From positions 29,870,254 to 29,934,253 of the forward strand of contig OV121086.1 of assembly GCA_921293015.1 (NCBI GenBank): a DNA stretch of 64,000 nt, in the 5' to 3' direction. Origin of the DNA: Phorcus lineatus. Its lineage: Eukaryota; Mollusca; Gastropoda; Trochida; Trochidae. A model generated the notes under the pieces. It saw only the letters and a program-made list of their open reading frames with translations, did not search any database and was not told the DNA's origin. Position numbers and translations under genes: made by a program. How positions within the stretch are numbered: position 1 is the stretch's first letter; each line of letters opens with the position of its first letter. This document shows, in pieces, positions 37,151 through 64,000 of the stretch.

Positions 37151-38060
37151 CTATGAAATTAAAGCAGATCTTTGAAGAAAATGATACAAAATGATAACAG
37201 ATGTGATTACGGTGATGGTTATGAAGACGATAACGCGAAGGAAGAACATGGAGAAGATATTGAAGAAGATGGTAAAGAAGAATAAACAAAATGAAAAGAA
37301 TCACGAAGATGAATTGAAAAATAAGATAATCATGAGAACGACACCATGGGGGTGGGGGGGAAGTTAAGACTTTTCTTTAAAATTAGCAGCAAAGATTGTG
37401 AAGAACGAAAAATGCGATGATGCTTGTGTGGACGACGATGATAATGATTGTACTGCTGCAACTGTTATGGTAATGACAACGATGATGTTAATAATGATGG
37501 TGTCAATTATGTTGATGAGGATGATGAAGATAATGATGGTGACATGAGAATGATGAAGATCTTGAAAAAGCAATTGAAAGTACAGACAGTAATGCAAAAA
37601 ATTACCCGAGAACGGAAGTTGAAAAGGAAAATTTGGATGATACCAGATGAGGATGAAGACAACAGCGCATTGAGAATGTTTGGCAAGGGAATTAGCAAAA
37701 TAAAGAAAAACGTCATGAATATGACATTAAAATGAATAGGATGACAAAAAATTGAAGTTATATAAAAACCAAACAAGAAAATAGAAAGAAAATGATGAAG
37801 AAAAGAAAACTCAAAAGAATGAAGAAATAAAAAAGATGATGATGAAGAAAATAAAATGAGGTCTAAGAAAAAATAACAACCGATACTAATAGAAAATGAA
37901 TAAGATAAAGATGAAGAAAATGAAAACATAAAGACAATTAAAAGAAGGTCGATTGAAATTTTAACAACAGAGCCCAAATAGAAAAGTAAAAAGATAAAGA
38001 CGAGGAGGAGGAACACGGTAATGATAAAGAAGAGTGTGAAGGTATATGTTGTGAACTGCA
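37150..38060. repeat. Purine-rich low-complexity region (GAA/GAT/AAGATGA)
   Basis: The + strand is dominated by gaagat, gatgat and aagaaaa words, with a G-rich stretch near 37350. It gives a long Ser/Phe/Leu frame on the - strand (37507-38220, 237 codons) and a Lys/Asp/Met frame on the + strand (37448-37735); both reflect composition. Confidence 0.75.
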
Positions 38061-41000
38061 TGACTGTAAATATCAATTCCCTGTTCGCTATACACATTGA
38101 TATGAAATCATTTGCACAATTCAAACAAAATAATACCCCTATACCTTTTTGATGAAAACAGTCATTGATAGCAGAGACGATGGCATATTTATGGTATTTA
38201 GCAGTAACACTAATGGTCAATTCGGCTGACTTATGTGGACGTAAAAATCACTTTATAAGCTTGTATGGGAATTATGGCTAACGGAATGAGTCAACGTAAC
38301 TGGACAGGCATGTATATACATATCTTATATATTCTGTATCCCCACTATTTCTTGACAACAACACAAGAAGCTGGATCGAAACGTCGCCCTAAAAAGAAAA
38401 GAAGTTGTCATCTAAAGCATTTTTCAGTACCTGATTATAAACGTCTGAAGGGCCGGTGGCATGTTTTTTTAGATGAATAAAGTGATCCAGCGAAAACGAA
38501 AATAAATGTTTCCAATATAAATTGGGGAAACGTGAAGAAATGAATTTTTCGAAAAACCTGACACTGCCCCTTTAAATGTTGTCCAAAGAAGACGAAACAT
38601 GTAGAATCGATCGAAGTGATCTCAGTTCTAACTCTTTGAAGGGAATTTAGAAGTGCAATACACCAGAGCAACAAGATTTTCTATTTAACAACATCCTTCT
38701 TTTGAAAATCGTAACATCTGAGTACAATTTCTTCATCATAAGGTTCGACGTGGGGAAGAACTAAATGGCAGGCGTTAAGAAATGTTTCTCATTTTGTTAT
38801 CCCCAACATCCCACCTGAGGAAGGAGTAAGCATTGTTGTGTTGCCACAATAAAAAATTGATATGAAGAAAATCATTCTGTTCTGTTTCAAATTTTCCAAC
38901 TGAGAAATTGGTTTACAGTCGTACTTTTTCACTAAATTAATATATAAGAATGAATGTCATTATATATTTTAATTATAAACTTCCTTTGAATTACTTATTT
39001 CCTGTCAAGTGGTGCAAATTATTGATCGTCTCTTGTTTTCTCCGTATTGGCTGTGTACAAAGTGGTGATACTGGTATAACTTATGCTGCCACAAGGCGCA
39101 TCATCCTCTCTGTCCCAGGCGTATCCTTATAACAGCACTTGAGTAAGCCCGGAAATATCAAGGTTGTACAAAAACTGAAAGTCACTTTCATTCATAAAAT
39201 TCGCCTAACCTCTTAGCATACATTGTAATAAGCGCGGTGATTCATTGATGACATTTATGACAGCAACGGCGTTGTTAAAAATGCTCTTAAAGAAGTCAGC
39301 GTAAAAGTTCCGTTTGATTGACATGATATAGGATCTTGTTGCCCTTGTTCTGTTATTAGCATAAGTATACAGTCTTAAATTAACTATTTGTCCTATAGAC
39401 GGAAGCAAGTTGATATCAGTTTGGTATATAAAGTAGCAACCTTATTAACCTTGGGAGCGGTTTATATGGAAATTGAAAATTAAATGTATGTAAATAGAAT
39501 GACATAGAACAAGCTTTTGATAATAATGTCCTTTGTAACATTTCCCCAGTGCATAGCCTGAAAGTCATCTCCTGTCATTGTCTCAGTATCTTGTAAAAAT
39601 TTCATTCACAAGAAAAGATTTTAAGGAAAACGTGTTTTCTTACTAGATTAAGTAAATGGTTACTGTATAAAAAAAAAGAAAAAAGTAAATGATTATTTAG
39701 ATAATATCGTTAAAGCTACTGTTTCAGATGACATATAAAATAAAATTTTATGAAATGAACATTATTGCATTAATTAAACATTACCTTTTTGGACGATCTG
39801 AAGAAAGAAAAGCAAAATCAGATCTCTCACCATTCCAGGCCCCTGTCCGGAATGGTTTCTTTACGATCTGTTAAATATGTTCATTTTTATTATGAAATTG
39901 CGTTTTATATTACGAAGTGATATAGCTTACTGGTTAGTGATTTCTACTCTAGATCAAGAGGTAAGCATCTACAGCTTAACATCACTGGCTAATTTAAGCA
40001 TTTCTGTCTAACGCCGAAACTCCTGGTTTTAATGTAGACTTTTTCCCGAAATAAGTATAACACCTCTGAAAGCTTTTTCAAGTTCAACCGCGATACGGGA
40101 AATAGACAGCACAGAAAGTTGGGGGATTGCTGCAAGGCTTAAGATAGCCATTGACCGGCGCAAATAATGCCTTTCGGGAAAATGATACACCCCTATACGA
40201 TTAATACGATTAAAACTGCGCATGACAGATATAAGTGAAATCTAATGTGTTCAAACGAATCTACACAAGCTATCTCTATATATGTGTCTTAGTATGTATG
40301 TATGTAATAATGCCTAACGTGTGGATGCGTACGTATATGTGTGAAGTGTATACATGTATGTACATACGAATGTACTAACGTATGGGTATGTGTATGTATG
40401 TAGTGTAGGCATGTACTAATGTACTAATGATCTCTGTAATGTTCTAACGTCAATAAAATATGTTTCATGTTTAGCAAGCTTCATCGTTTACGTCGCATTG
40501 CTTTTTCCAATATGTTTTTAAAAAAAACTGTTATCAAGACAATAAAGAAAGACAGGCTCCGAGTTCATGAAAAAAATCTAAACGAGCACAATCTCAAAGA
40601 ACGTTAATGTGGTTTTGTTTGTTTGATTTTTGGATAGTAAAATGTTATTATTTTTTCTTTCTTAATGCTTTGTCAAAGGGTGACTTTAAGTGAAAATGGT
40701 ATAGACTAAGCAATATTTGATTCTGGTACAACTATATCTAATGTTTGCTAAACCATCCAAGAAAAAGGCTGTAATTATCGATCGCCACACGTTGCTTAAC
40801 GGTTAACAGTAAGAATGGTAAGCAAAAGTGGGTTTGACTCAATGCTAAATAAAGCGCAATAGTAAAGGAAGGACCATTTTAATATTTTGAAGACGAATCA
40901 TCTGAGTGGTTCTATGAACCATAATAATGTTTTGCGATTAGTGATTTATATTCAACCGATCGTATGAATTCAAAGTTGTGTCTCCAGGGCGTAGTGTATA

Positions 41001-41630
41001 AACATTCGAGTCAAAACAATATAGTATTTTTTTGGATACTATACTGTAATTTTGAATAACATTTTGATTCAAATGATGATAGTCATCTTCTATAATGTCT
41101 ATGTCCATTTCCTCAAGCCTCAGCTTATGTTTTATTGATGGCGCTACCATAGGATCATAGTATAGAAAATTCTCCTATCAACGCACTAGTCTCATTCCCA
41201 TAATATACTCCTTTACTACCCAAACTCTTTAAAAATTATTCAGAGATAATTTTGCACTGCAATGAACGAACGCGATGGGAAATTGCAAAACAATTGAGTT
41301 CAAATGCCCGAAAAATGTAGGTCACAAAACGCATTATAAAGAAACCCTGTTTTTATGAATCTATACATGACCAATTTCGCTTGCCACGTGTTTGCGTTTG
41401 TTCGTATTGTACTGCTTAAATACACACGCATAAAAGCAAATGATAAAGTCTTAAGTTGTATTCACCATCAATTGACTCTCTACACAATGAAGGGCAGCGT
41501 ATAATTGTTGGCCATTCTAAACCTCAAGGTAGAACTGATCCCGGTGACTTCTGTGTTGTGTGTTGCTGATGCATGTTATCTTTATCAACTGAAATTATCT
41601 AGCCGAATCCCTAAAGTTTGTTCACCGACA
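38061..41630. other. AT-rich intergenic DNA
   Basis: 40280-40440 has scattered tatg/gtat simple repeats. 39905-39990 (tagcttactggttagtga ... atcaagaggt) resembles a tRNA-derived SINE head but has no clear body. No gene supported. Confidence 0.4.
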
Positions 41631-41703
41631 TGATGATGATGATGATAATAATGATAACAACAAAAACAACAATGATTATAACAACAACAATAAAAATAAT
41701 GAT

Positions 41704-41735
<32 letters not shown>

Positions 41736-41822
41736 CGATAATAATAATAATGATGGTGATGATGATTATGATGCTGATGATGATGATGCCGATGATAATG
41801 ACGATAATAAAAATGATGATGT

Positions 41823-41872
<50 letters not shown>

Positions 41873-41875
41873 TAT
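41631..41875. repeat. GAT/GAC/AAT trinucleotide array, about 245 bp
   Basis: Nearly continuous trinucleotides: imperfect GAT, AAC, GAC and AAT blocks, then a perfect (GAT)n at about 41819-41873. Reads as poly-Met, poly-Asp or poly-His depending on frame; not coding. Confidence 0.92.
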
Positions 41876-42298
41876 CTTCAAGAACATAAACTCCGCCAAA
41901 ATGTACCTTTGAACATGGAACTTCTTGAGACATTTATTTTATCCTTAGTTCACCATTCTAAATAAAACTTAACGAAATTTCCACAAATTTTAAGTTTAAC
42001 ACTGTCACTTAAAATATATTGCCAACGTGATTCTGCCTTGCCAGAACCACAGACACCCCAAGTTAAACTTATTTTACATTTGGATACAATAGGTGAACAA
42101 AGTTTTGGGATGTATTATAATGTTATACACACGTCAGGTGATAGCTAGGTAGTACCTGTGGTTTCCGGCATACTCGCCACCTTATGGCTCCACGGGTTGC
42201 ATTGCTTGTCATTGTGAATATCAACAACAACAAACCATCGCATGTATTTTCATTATATGTGATGTCCGTCTTGCATATGTATATACCTAACACACAAA

Positions 42299-42462
42299 GT
42301 TAAGGACCACCCAAATATGCAACATGCAATTGTACACAAAAAACGAATTATAACTCTTTCTTATCGGTTTTCTATCTTTTAAATGGCAAATAATCAATTA
42401 CATTATGAATCGTTATATGATCCATCAAATGAGAGTTGTTAAAAATTGGTGTGGTCCTTAAC
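42299..42462. mobile_element. Short TIR element, 164 bp, ends GTTAAGGACCAC
   Basis: Perfect 12-bp inverted ends (42299-42310, 42451-42462); TTAA lies within each end, so it can also be read as AGGACCAC termini flanked by a TTAA duplication. No coding capacity. Confidence 0.6.
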
Positions 42463-43994
42463 ATTTTTCGCTGAACATACCGTATGTGCACAACTTGTCA
42501 TATTTTTATTATCTGTTTGATGAAAATGATAAGGGAAAAACGTATATCTCTTATTCTTTCCTGGCGTATACGATTGAGGGGAATCTTTATTTACTACAAT
42601 ACATATGCACGTGACTTCTTGCCTTGGTTTAAATGCTTGAAAATATTTGATTGGGTTTGGACTGGATTCAATTGGATAAGTTAACCACATATCTTGTACA
42701 TATATATTCACAGTAGGGATAATCTATGGTTTCGATTTGTGCAATAGACAAGTAAATATATATAAAATCAGCTGAATATGGACACAAAATCTTGACTTAA
42801 CACTACATAGGTTAAAAGTTCCAGTCCATACCAACACAGTTATTATAAATAATCTGCCAAATGAACCATATTTGAATTCAACCGTAGGCTATGTTACGTT
42901 GTACATAAGTATATGAAATCTTTATTTACTAAAAGGGCTATCATCCAGAAAATCCTTTTACTTCCGCTTATCCATTGATTTATATATAACAATCGCCTGA
43001 TTCGATTTTTCACTTTCATTCACAGTATTTACCTTTGATCGCTTGATCGGAATGTTTTTAATGGCTCGACGTTTCTTCTCGGTCGTCAGACATTATGAAA
43101 TAAACAAGCTTGTTTAGTCTAGCCGCAAATTGTGATTGGTACTGTTTATGACGGGAATGTATAAAGCGTTTGACATTGAACATGTAACAGGATAATGGAT
43201 AAAAGTGCATTAAATGAGTGTATCACTGTGTTCTTTATAGGACGGTCTATAGGGCAAGATTGGGCTAAATTTTCTGCTAGTTACAGAGTTGATTTTCACG
43301 AGCCTAACCTATCGGCTTCTGACTTGCCATCTTGTTCTGAGGGAAATGACTTTATAAAAGGCGCTGCAGTTATACTAATTTCACAACATTATGAAAATAA
43401 GCTAAAGAATATCCACACATTTACAAATTTCAAATGATAAGACTAATCACTAATGCCTTGTAATGCCGTAGCAAGGCTTTGCATACTCGTAGCGCCGATG
43501 AATGGCTTCAATTCTCATTCTTGTTTTATTTTACCGAGTGTGCGCTCTCATATATCTAGTTGTCAAATCTAAATCAACCAAAATGTTATCCTCAGTACCA
43601 CGTTTCACTTGGGTTACGTTATGTAATAATAAATGAATTTCGTTTCCACAAAAAATATCTCGAAAGGACTGTAATGCCTGTATTACTGTTATTCGTAGTA
43701 AGTTATATAGGTAAAATTGGGCTAAAATTCCAGGCTGCTACAATCAGAGTTGACCTTTAAGTGTAACGTCTTAGTCTTTCATTCGCTCGACCCGCTATCG
43801 TTTAAGACTTTAACGATACAGAGTTATAATTACATTTTGCCTGTCTTTTTAGGGACACAGGGTATGTTGTTAGGCTCAATTATGTCAAAATTCATATATG
43901 GTGTTATTTCATCGACAATTAGTGGTGGTTTCTGAAAATTATAATCTCAATACTTACCAGGTAGAGTAGAGACAATAAACAGAGAAAAGGTCTA
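42463..43994. other. Intergenic DNA with a possible old duplication
   Basis: 43195-43340 and 43668-43800 look distantly related (shared attgggctaaa and agagttga). Short frames in both regions read similarly (VFFIGRSIGQDWAKF, LLFVVSYIGKIGLKF). No gene model. Confidence 0.35.
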
Positions 43995-44275
43995 GACTTA
44001 TGATCGAAAACCGGATAAAGGCGTGCGCCAATGACTCAAACGTAATATTGGAAACTTACTCATAGCAGACACAACGAGAAATATGGGTTGGTTTTACTTT
44101 GTAGGTTAATATAACTAATATACATATAAATGGGACGCTGAATTTTGACCTCTTAGTATTTTTATAAAGCCGTTTTTGATTTACAATCGAAAACAAGAAA
44201 GTGTAATAATTTGTCATTTAAGAGATAAAGATACAACTTTAGATAGGCGATTCGAACTTAACTCCGGTCATGTGA
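43995..44275 (+). mobile_element. TTAA-type MITE, diverged partial copy
   Basis: Contains gacttatgatcgaaaaccgg, caaacgtaat.ttgg, taggttaatataac and a tccggtcatgtgat end, in the order of the copy at 7774. Both terminal repeats are lost or strongly diverged. Confidence 0.55.
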
Positions 44276-44411
44276 TATTTTGGATATCTAAGCCACATAT
44301 GAAATTCATAAAAAATACTCTGTGTTATTTTAGCAGCATTTGGCATTGACCTTTAATTACAAACAAAACACACGACAAGCCATCCATCAGGCGTATATGA
44401 AAAGGAATACT

Positions 44412-44436
44412 CCCCCCCCCCCCCCCCCCCCCCCCC
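44412..44436. repeat. Homopolymer run C25
   Basis: Twenty-five C on the + strand; poly-Pro and poly-Gly frames across it are artefacts. Confidence 0.9.
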
Positions 44437-45960
44437 GAATTATCCCAAATGAATCGTTGATATGGAAAAAACACCTCACTGCCATCTTCAAAGGCGTGAG
44501 ATTGTTGCAACTTTCTATGCAAAATTGCACGATGCAGTCTTAAACGAGGAAACTGAACAAAAAATGCTTATCGGGGCCTTTTGTCAGTTTCCATATATAC
44601 CTATCGTCACAAGAAACCATTGGAAACACATCATTGGGTATCTTCGTCGTTTGATATGAGCATTTCAATTACCCAATTCTCAAATAAAGGGAAACACAAT
44701 AGACCTACAATGTGAAACGGAGTTTAAATTGTTTGTTTCAACGCATGATCACAAGAATTGTTGTACGCGTCGTGCAACAATTTAGATCTTATTTCAGTGA
44801 GATTGCTCCTGGTTGTTTTAAATTTCATTCATTGCTTCGACTTAGCAATACGCTGGCTGCTGCGTGTTAAACAGGGTTTGAGTAATAAAAAACATTTGAA
44901 CTAAGAAACTGAAAAATAAAGGTCTTCTCAAAGATTGAAAATATTGACCTCAAATTAAAACTAGAATTCAAATAAATCTTGAGGCTTTTCTCTATCAGTT
45001 TCAATATTTGGATTTACAGGCGTACATTATTTTACATTATGACAGCAAACTGTATACTTTCAACATCGCTAGCCTAGTCATTCCAATAAGACACTGTGAA
45101 GATACCTATCGATAATATTCAAAAGCAAACTAGTTCCCTTCTTTAACCTCACGCATTTGGTTTTCCTGAATAAATTATTTTTTCAAATTGCTATGTATTT
45201 TGAAATTGATATACTCAACAAATTATCAACCCCGTGGCATTGTGCTAAATTGAAAAAAAAAGGAGATATATATTTCCCCATGTTCCATGGCCACAGTCAT
45301 ATTCCATTATAGATTAAGGTAACACTTCTTGTAACTGTGAATGCACTAAGAATCCACGAACGATCTCAACACGTGGACTTCATTAGGCCACGCATGTGAA
45401 CTCACCTGAAAGGTGATTAGCTCCATAAGAACAAAGAAACCGATTGAGTAATACCTGTAATTACCAAGGAAAACACCTAATGGGATAATTACACCTTTGA
45501 AACAACAGGTGTTGGTCTCGTAAAACACTAAACGATTCTCACCCGAGTTCAGGTGTGAACCTCTAATTCATATTGTTTTAGTTGGAATCTATGCATTTAC
45601 TATGTACCGAGTGCTGGTACTTATTTGGATGAATAGATGAACTTGAAAAATGACATGGCAATGTCCGTTTCAAAACAGACTATATTATTTGTTATTTACT
45701 AAAGATTGGATGCTAATTAGATGGCGAATAATGACCTACAAAATAGATTAAGTATCGCTTTAATTAAGAATAAAAAAAATAAAGGCTAATTATAAAACAT
45801 GACATTGTGACTAAATTTTGAAAAGTTAAAATTACATACAAAATAGATAAATGTTATATAAGTATTTTTCAACTAAGTCATATATAATTGAGAGACCCGA
45901 ATCGTTTAGCTGTGATAAAGCGGTCTGTCGGTCTGACGGAATTGATCTATAGATCTTCAT
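44437..45960. other. AT-rich DNA without recognised features
   Basis: No exon, repeat family or regulatory site was recognised. Confidence 0.4.
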
Positions 45961-46394
45961 TAGGCCTACGATTTAGGTTTATCTGTAGGCCTATCAAATT
46001 TTAGTTTTTAAATGTGAATTCTGTATGACCTATTATTACATATATTTTTTTGTTATTGATATTGGTGGATAACTGAGCGAAATTTAGGATATATTTGTAG
46101 GCCAATATATTTCATTAACTGATCTTTTTTAATGCAAACTTATTAGCAGTTATTTGCTTTAGTAAGCTGAACCCGAAGTATAGGCCAAAGTCCTCTATAA
46201 GCTATCATAAACCAAAATAAAAAAGCATTTATAATATATAGCCTAGATCTAATATGATTAGGATATGAGTGAGTTTTTGTCTGTAGGCCTTGGCCTTCAT
46301 GGTCACGCACTCCCTCCCGGGAGTTCCCCCTCGCCCAATCATAAAGCGATGGTTTGAAAGTGGAGGTGGAAATAATTTCAAAAGCAAGTAGGCC
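45961..46394. repeat. Cluster of TAGGCC words upstream of BRPF1
   Basis: TAGGCC occurs at 45961, 45986, 46098, 46181, 46284 and 46389; three are extended palindromes (taggccta). No regular spacing. Confidence 0.6.
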
Positions 46395-46639
46395 TATAAA
46401 AAAATATTTTTAATGTAGCCTAGCTAGGTCTACCTTATTTTCGGGGTTCAACGTGAGACGCACGCTATCTGTTTTAGTAAAAAAGAAGAAATACAGCGAA
46501 AACATGAAGATAAATGATTTCCACATGTTGTATTTTAATTCTATTTCAAAATAGGGTTTACATTAGGCGCAATTCGGACAATGGTTAGCTAACTGAAACC
46601 GCACCAGCTGACAGACTTTTTGTCTTTCCCGCCGCAATA

Positions 46640-46685
46640 CCGGAAGTTTTAGGTTGTAAACCGTAAACGACGAAAGCGCATGCGC
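46640..46685 (+). promoter_or_regulatory. Probable BRPF1 core promoter: ETS and NRF1 sites
   Basis: ACCGGAAGT (46639-46647) is a full ETS/GABP-type site and GCGCATGCGC (46676-46685) is a full NRF1 palindrome, 28 bases apart, in a locally GC/CpG-richer patch of an AT-rich region. This pair is typical of TATA-less housekeeping promoters in animals (established knowledge). A strong splice donor follows 200 bases downstream. The start point is not determined. Confidence 0.65.
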
Positions 46686-46689
46686 AAAG

Positions 46690-46888
46690 ATTCGAAGCCA
46701 ACAGGGACGCCGTGCTGCGAAATGCACTGAAATGTGCAAGTTTGGGTAAATACGAGCTGTTGCAGGGCGAAAACATGGCTTGAAAGACAGTGTATCTTCG
46801 CTAGAGTTATGGTTTAACTAAAATCCACCATTAGACCAAGGAACATCTAAATGTCGTGACTTTTTCAACGGTTTTGCAAACAAACCTC
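46690..46888 (+). other. BRPF1: Candidate non-coding first exon (5' UTR) of BRPF1
   Basis: The coding exon starts only 11 bases before the ATG, after a clear acceptor, so a 5' UTR exon must lie upstream. CTC|GTGAGTATC at 46888/46889 is the best donor below the promoter, giving a 1265-bp first intron. The left limit is a guess. The exon contains five short upstream ORFs (see findings). Confidence 0.5.
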
Positions 46889-48153
46889 GTGAGTATCTTT
46901 GTCTGCATTCATATTCAGTCACTTTGTTGTTCAACCACGCCCGCTTTCCCCATTCCGATTGAACATTGTATTCGATTTATCGATCTACGTATAATGTGCT
47001 ATCATTTCTTAAAAAATAATTCATGTTTGTTTATTGAGACCAAAAGATATGAACAAAATTTGCTAGTTGGGAAGGAAGTTGGACGCCATGATGCATATTT
47101 TATTAGGTCGATCCACTTCCTGTTTAGCTGTTTAGCAATGGCCGGCTGTTTCAGCCAAGCCAGCACGACGCGGTCACAAGGGCTAGAGCTGATCTCGCTG
47201 TTCGTACATGTCAGCATTCCTGCGTGGCGTATCAACTCGTCTTTGTGGAGACGCATGTCATTTCCTCATGAATTCCTGACGAAAACAAACATCAAAACAT
47301 TCAGGCCTCGTTTTCATTGTAATCTGTGCTTACATTACAATGCCACAAAAACAATTTTACACCACAGTTATCTCTTATTCTGAACAACAATTGAACCGAA
47401 ACACTGATCGTAATTATGAACTTCTTCAGTGAAACATGTTTTCAAATGTAAACAATTAAATTTGTGACCATAAAAAATTTAAATCCTTCTAAACATGAAA
47501 AATATTCTATATAGTACAATAATGGTTGAAGACCCAGTTTTCGTATGATTAAGCTGGTTTTAAAATTGTTTATAGTTCAATGGAGGGGATTAATTAATTG
47601 TAAAACAATTAAGACTAGTTTTGATCTAGTAACTGGTTTGGACAATGTTTCAAAGAAATTAACTTTAATTTTTGTAAAGAGGTACTCCTTTGAATCATAT
47701 GTATGCAATTTGGATAAGTTCTAGTGGGGATGAGATGCAATTTGCCTTTGAGGTCATGAACCATTGTGCTGTAATGATGTTACTCAGAAACAGTACTTTT
47801 CAAATCAAGACAGCCTTTTGATCTTTTGAAGCTAACCTTTTGACCATCATACTTGTAATTTGTCATCATCTATTATTATTGGACCAGAATGTGTTTTCTA
47901 TGTTCACTATACTCTGATGGAAATTAGAACCGGCAAATTAAGAATATATGGCTATTTTGTGTAACAAATGTGTCTTTTTAAGTGTAAAAGTTTAAATTTA
48001 AAATGCTAAGATTTGGTTAATCATACTATTTCATCTGTATCTGCCTAATAGATAGTTTCATAAGCATATATATTTTTTTCTTCTATCAAAATTTTATTCC
48101 TATGACTAATAAATAAACCATACCTATTTCTAAATCATTGTTTTTCTTTGTAG
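46889..48153 (+). other. First intron of BRPF1 (inferred)
   Basis: AT-rich DNA between the inferred UTR donor and the coding-exon acceptor. It contains an open frame of 175 codons (46856-47383) that begins at a GTG overlapping the donor and looks like no known protein. Nothing else was recognised. Confidence 0.45.
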
Positions 48154-48164
48154 AAAATCTAACC

Positions 48165-64000
<15,836 letters not shown>

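Noticed and set aside
37507-38220. 237-codon Ser/Phe/Leu frame on the - strand, resembling a membrane protein
   Set aside because: Complement of a purine-rich low-complexity stretch; codons such as TCT, TTC and CTT are forced by composition.
41585-41965. Poly-His and poly-Met frames
   Set aside because: Direct translation of the GAT/GAC array.
46856-47383. 175-codon frame near the BRPF1 promoter
   Set aside because: Begins with GTG, overlaps the inferred first donor, continues into intron 1 and has no recognised motif.

Overview
This looks like a 64-kb piece of animal nuclear genome, most likely from a marine invertebrate and probably a mollusc-like lophotrochozoan. The evidence is: AT-rich DNA, GT-AG introns, one large conserved chromatin gene in many small exons, and abundant short non-autonomous transposons (TTAA-type, hAT-type and hairpin elements), a tRNA-derived SINE, a CR1/L2-like LINE tail, long homopolymer C/G runs and decaying satellites. 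The phylum is an inference from repeat style, not a proof. No rRNA or tRNA gene, CRISPR array, operon or retroviral/LTR element was seen.

Two genes are well supported. (1) On the + strand, from a promoter near 46.6 kb past the right edge, lies the orthologue of BRPF1/peregrin (bromodomain-PHD finger scaffold of the MOZ/MORF/HBO1 acetyltransferase complexes). Thirteen coding exons (48165-63039) join in consistent phase into 1188 codons: C2H2 finger, EPL1-like acidic segment, PHD1-zinc knuckle-ePHD, bromodomain, long disordered AT-hook region, start of the PWWP domain. The rest of PWWP lies outside the window. A possible extra exon of about 1.19 kb lies between the disordered region and PWWP. 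(2) On the - strand, 35688-36409 holds the first two coding exons (signal peptide and propeptide) of an ADAM/ADAMTS-type secreted metalloprotease; its catalytic exons were not found. The two genes are head to head, with about 10 kb between them.

Layout: 1-2 kb, GAAT microsatellites and a nearly G-free 780-bp tract; 2-12 kb, AT-rich DNA with two candidate orphan exons, a 157-bp tandem duplication, a TTAA MITE abutting a hairpin element, ATC repeats and a G27 run; 12.5 kb, LINE 3' end with a GAT tail; 14.2-15.4 kb, five-copy 240-bp satellite; 16.2 kb, foldback element; 19-24 kb, MITE copies and a decayed 45-bp minisatellite; 24-35 kb, gene-poor DNA with 162-bp and about 110-bp tandem repeats and one 172-codon open frame; 35.7-36.6 kb, metalloprotease 5' end and promoter; 37-44 kb, purine-rich DNA, a 240-bp GAT array, MITEs and a C25 run; 46-64 kb, BRPF1, whose introns carry a SINE and two hAT MITEs.

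The two genes have unrelated roles (nuclear histone acetylation versus extracellular proteolysis), and nothing suggests they act together. No clear novel system is visible. The most interesting leads are the large optional BRPF exon and its run of phase-1 symmetric exons, the short-uORF leader, the repeat architecture, and the orphan exon candidates.
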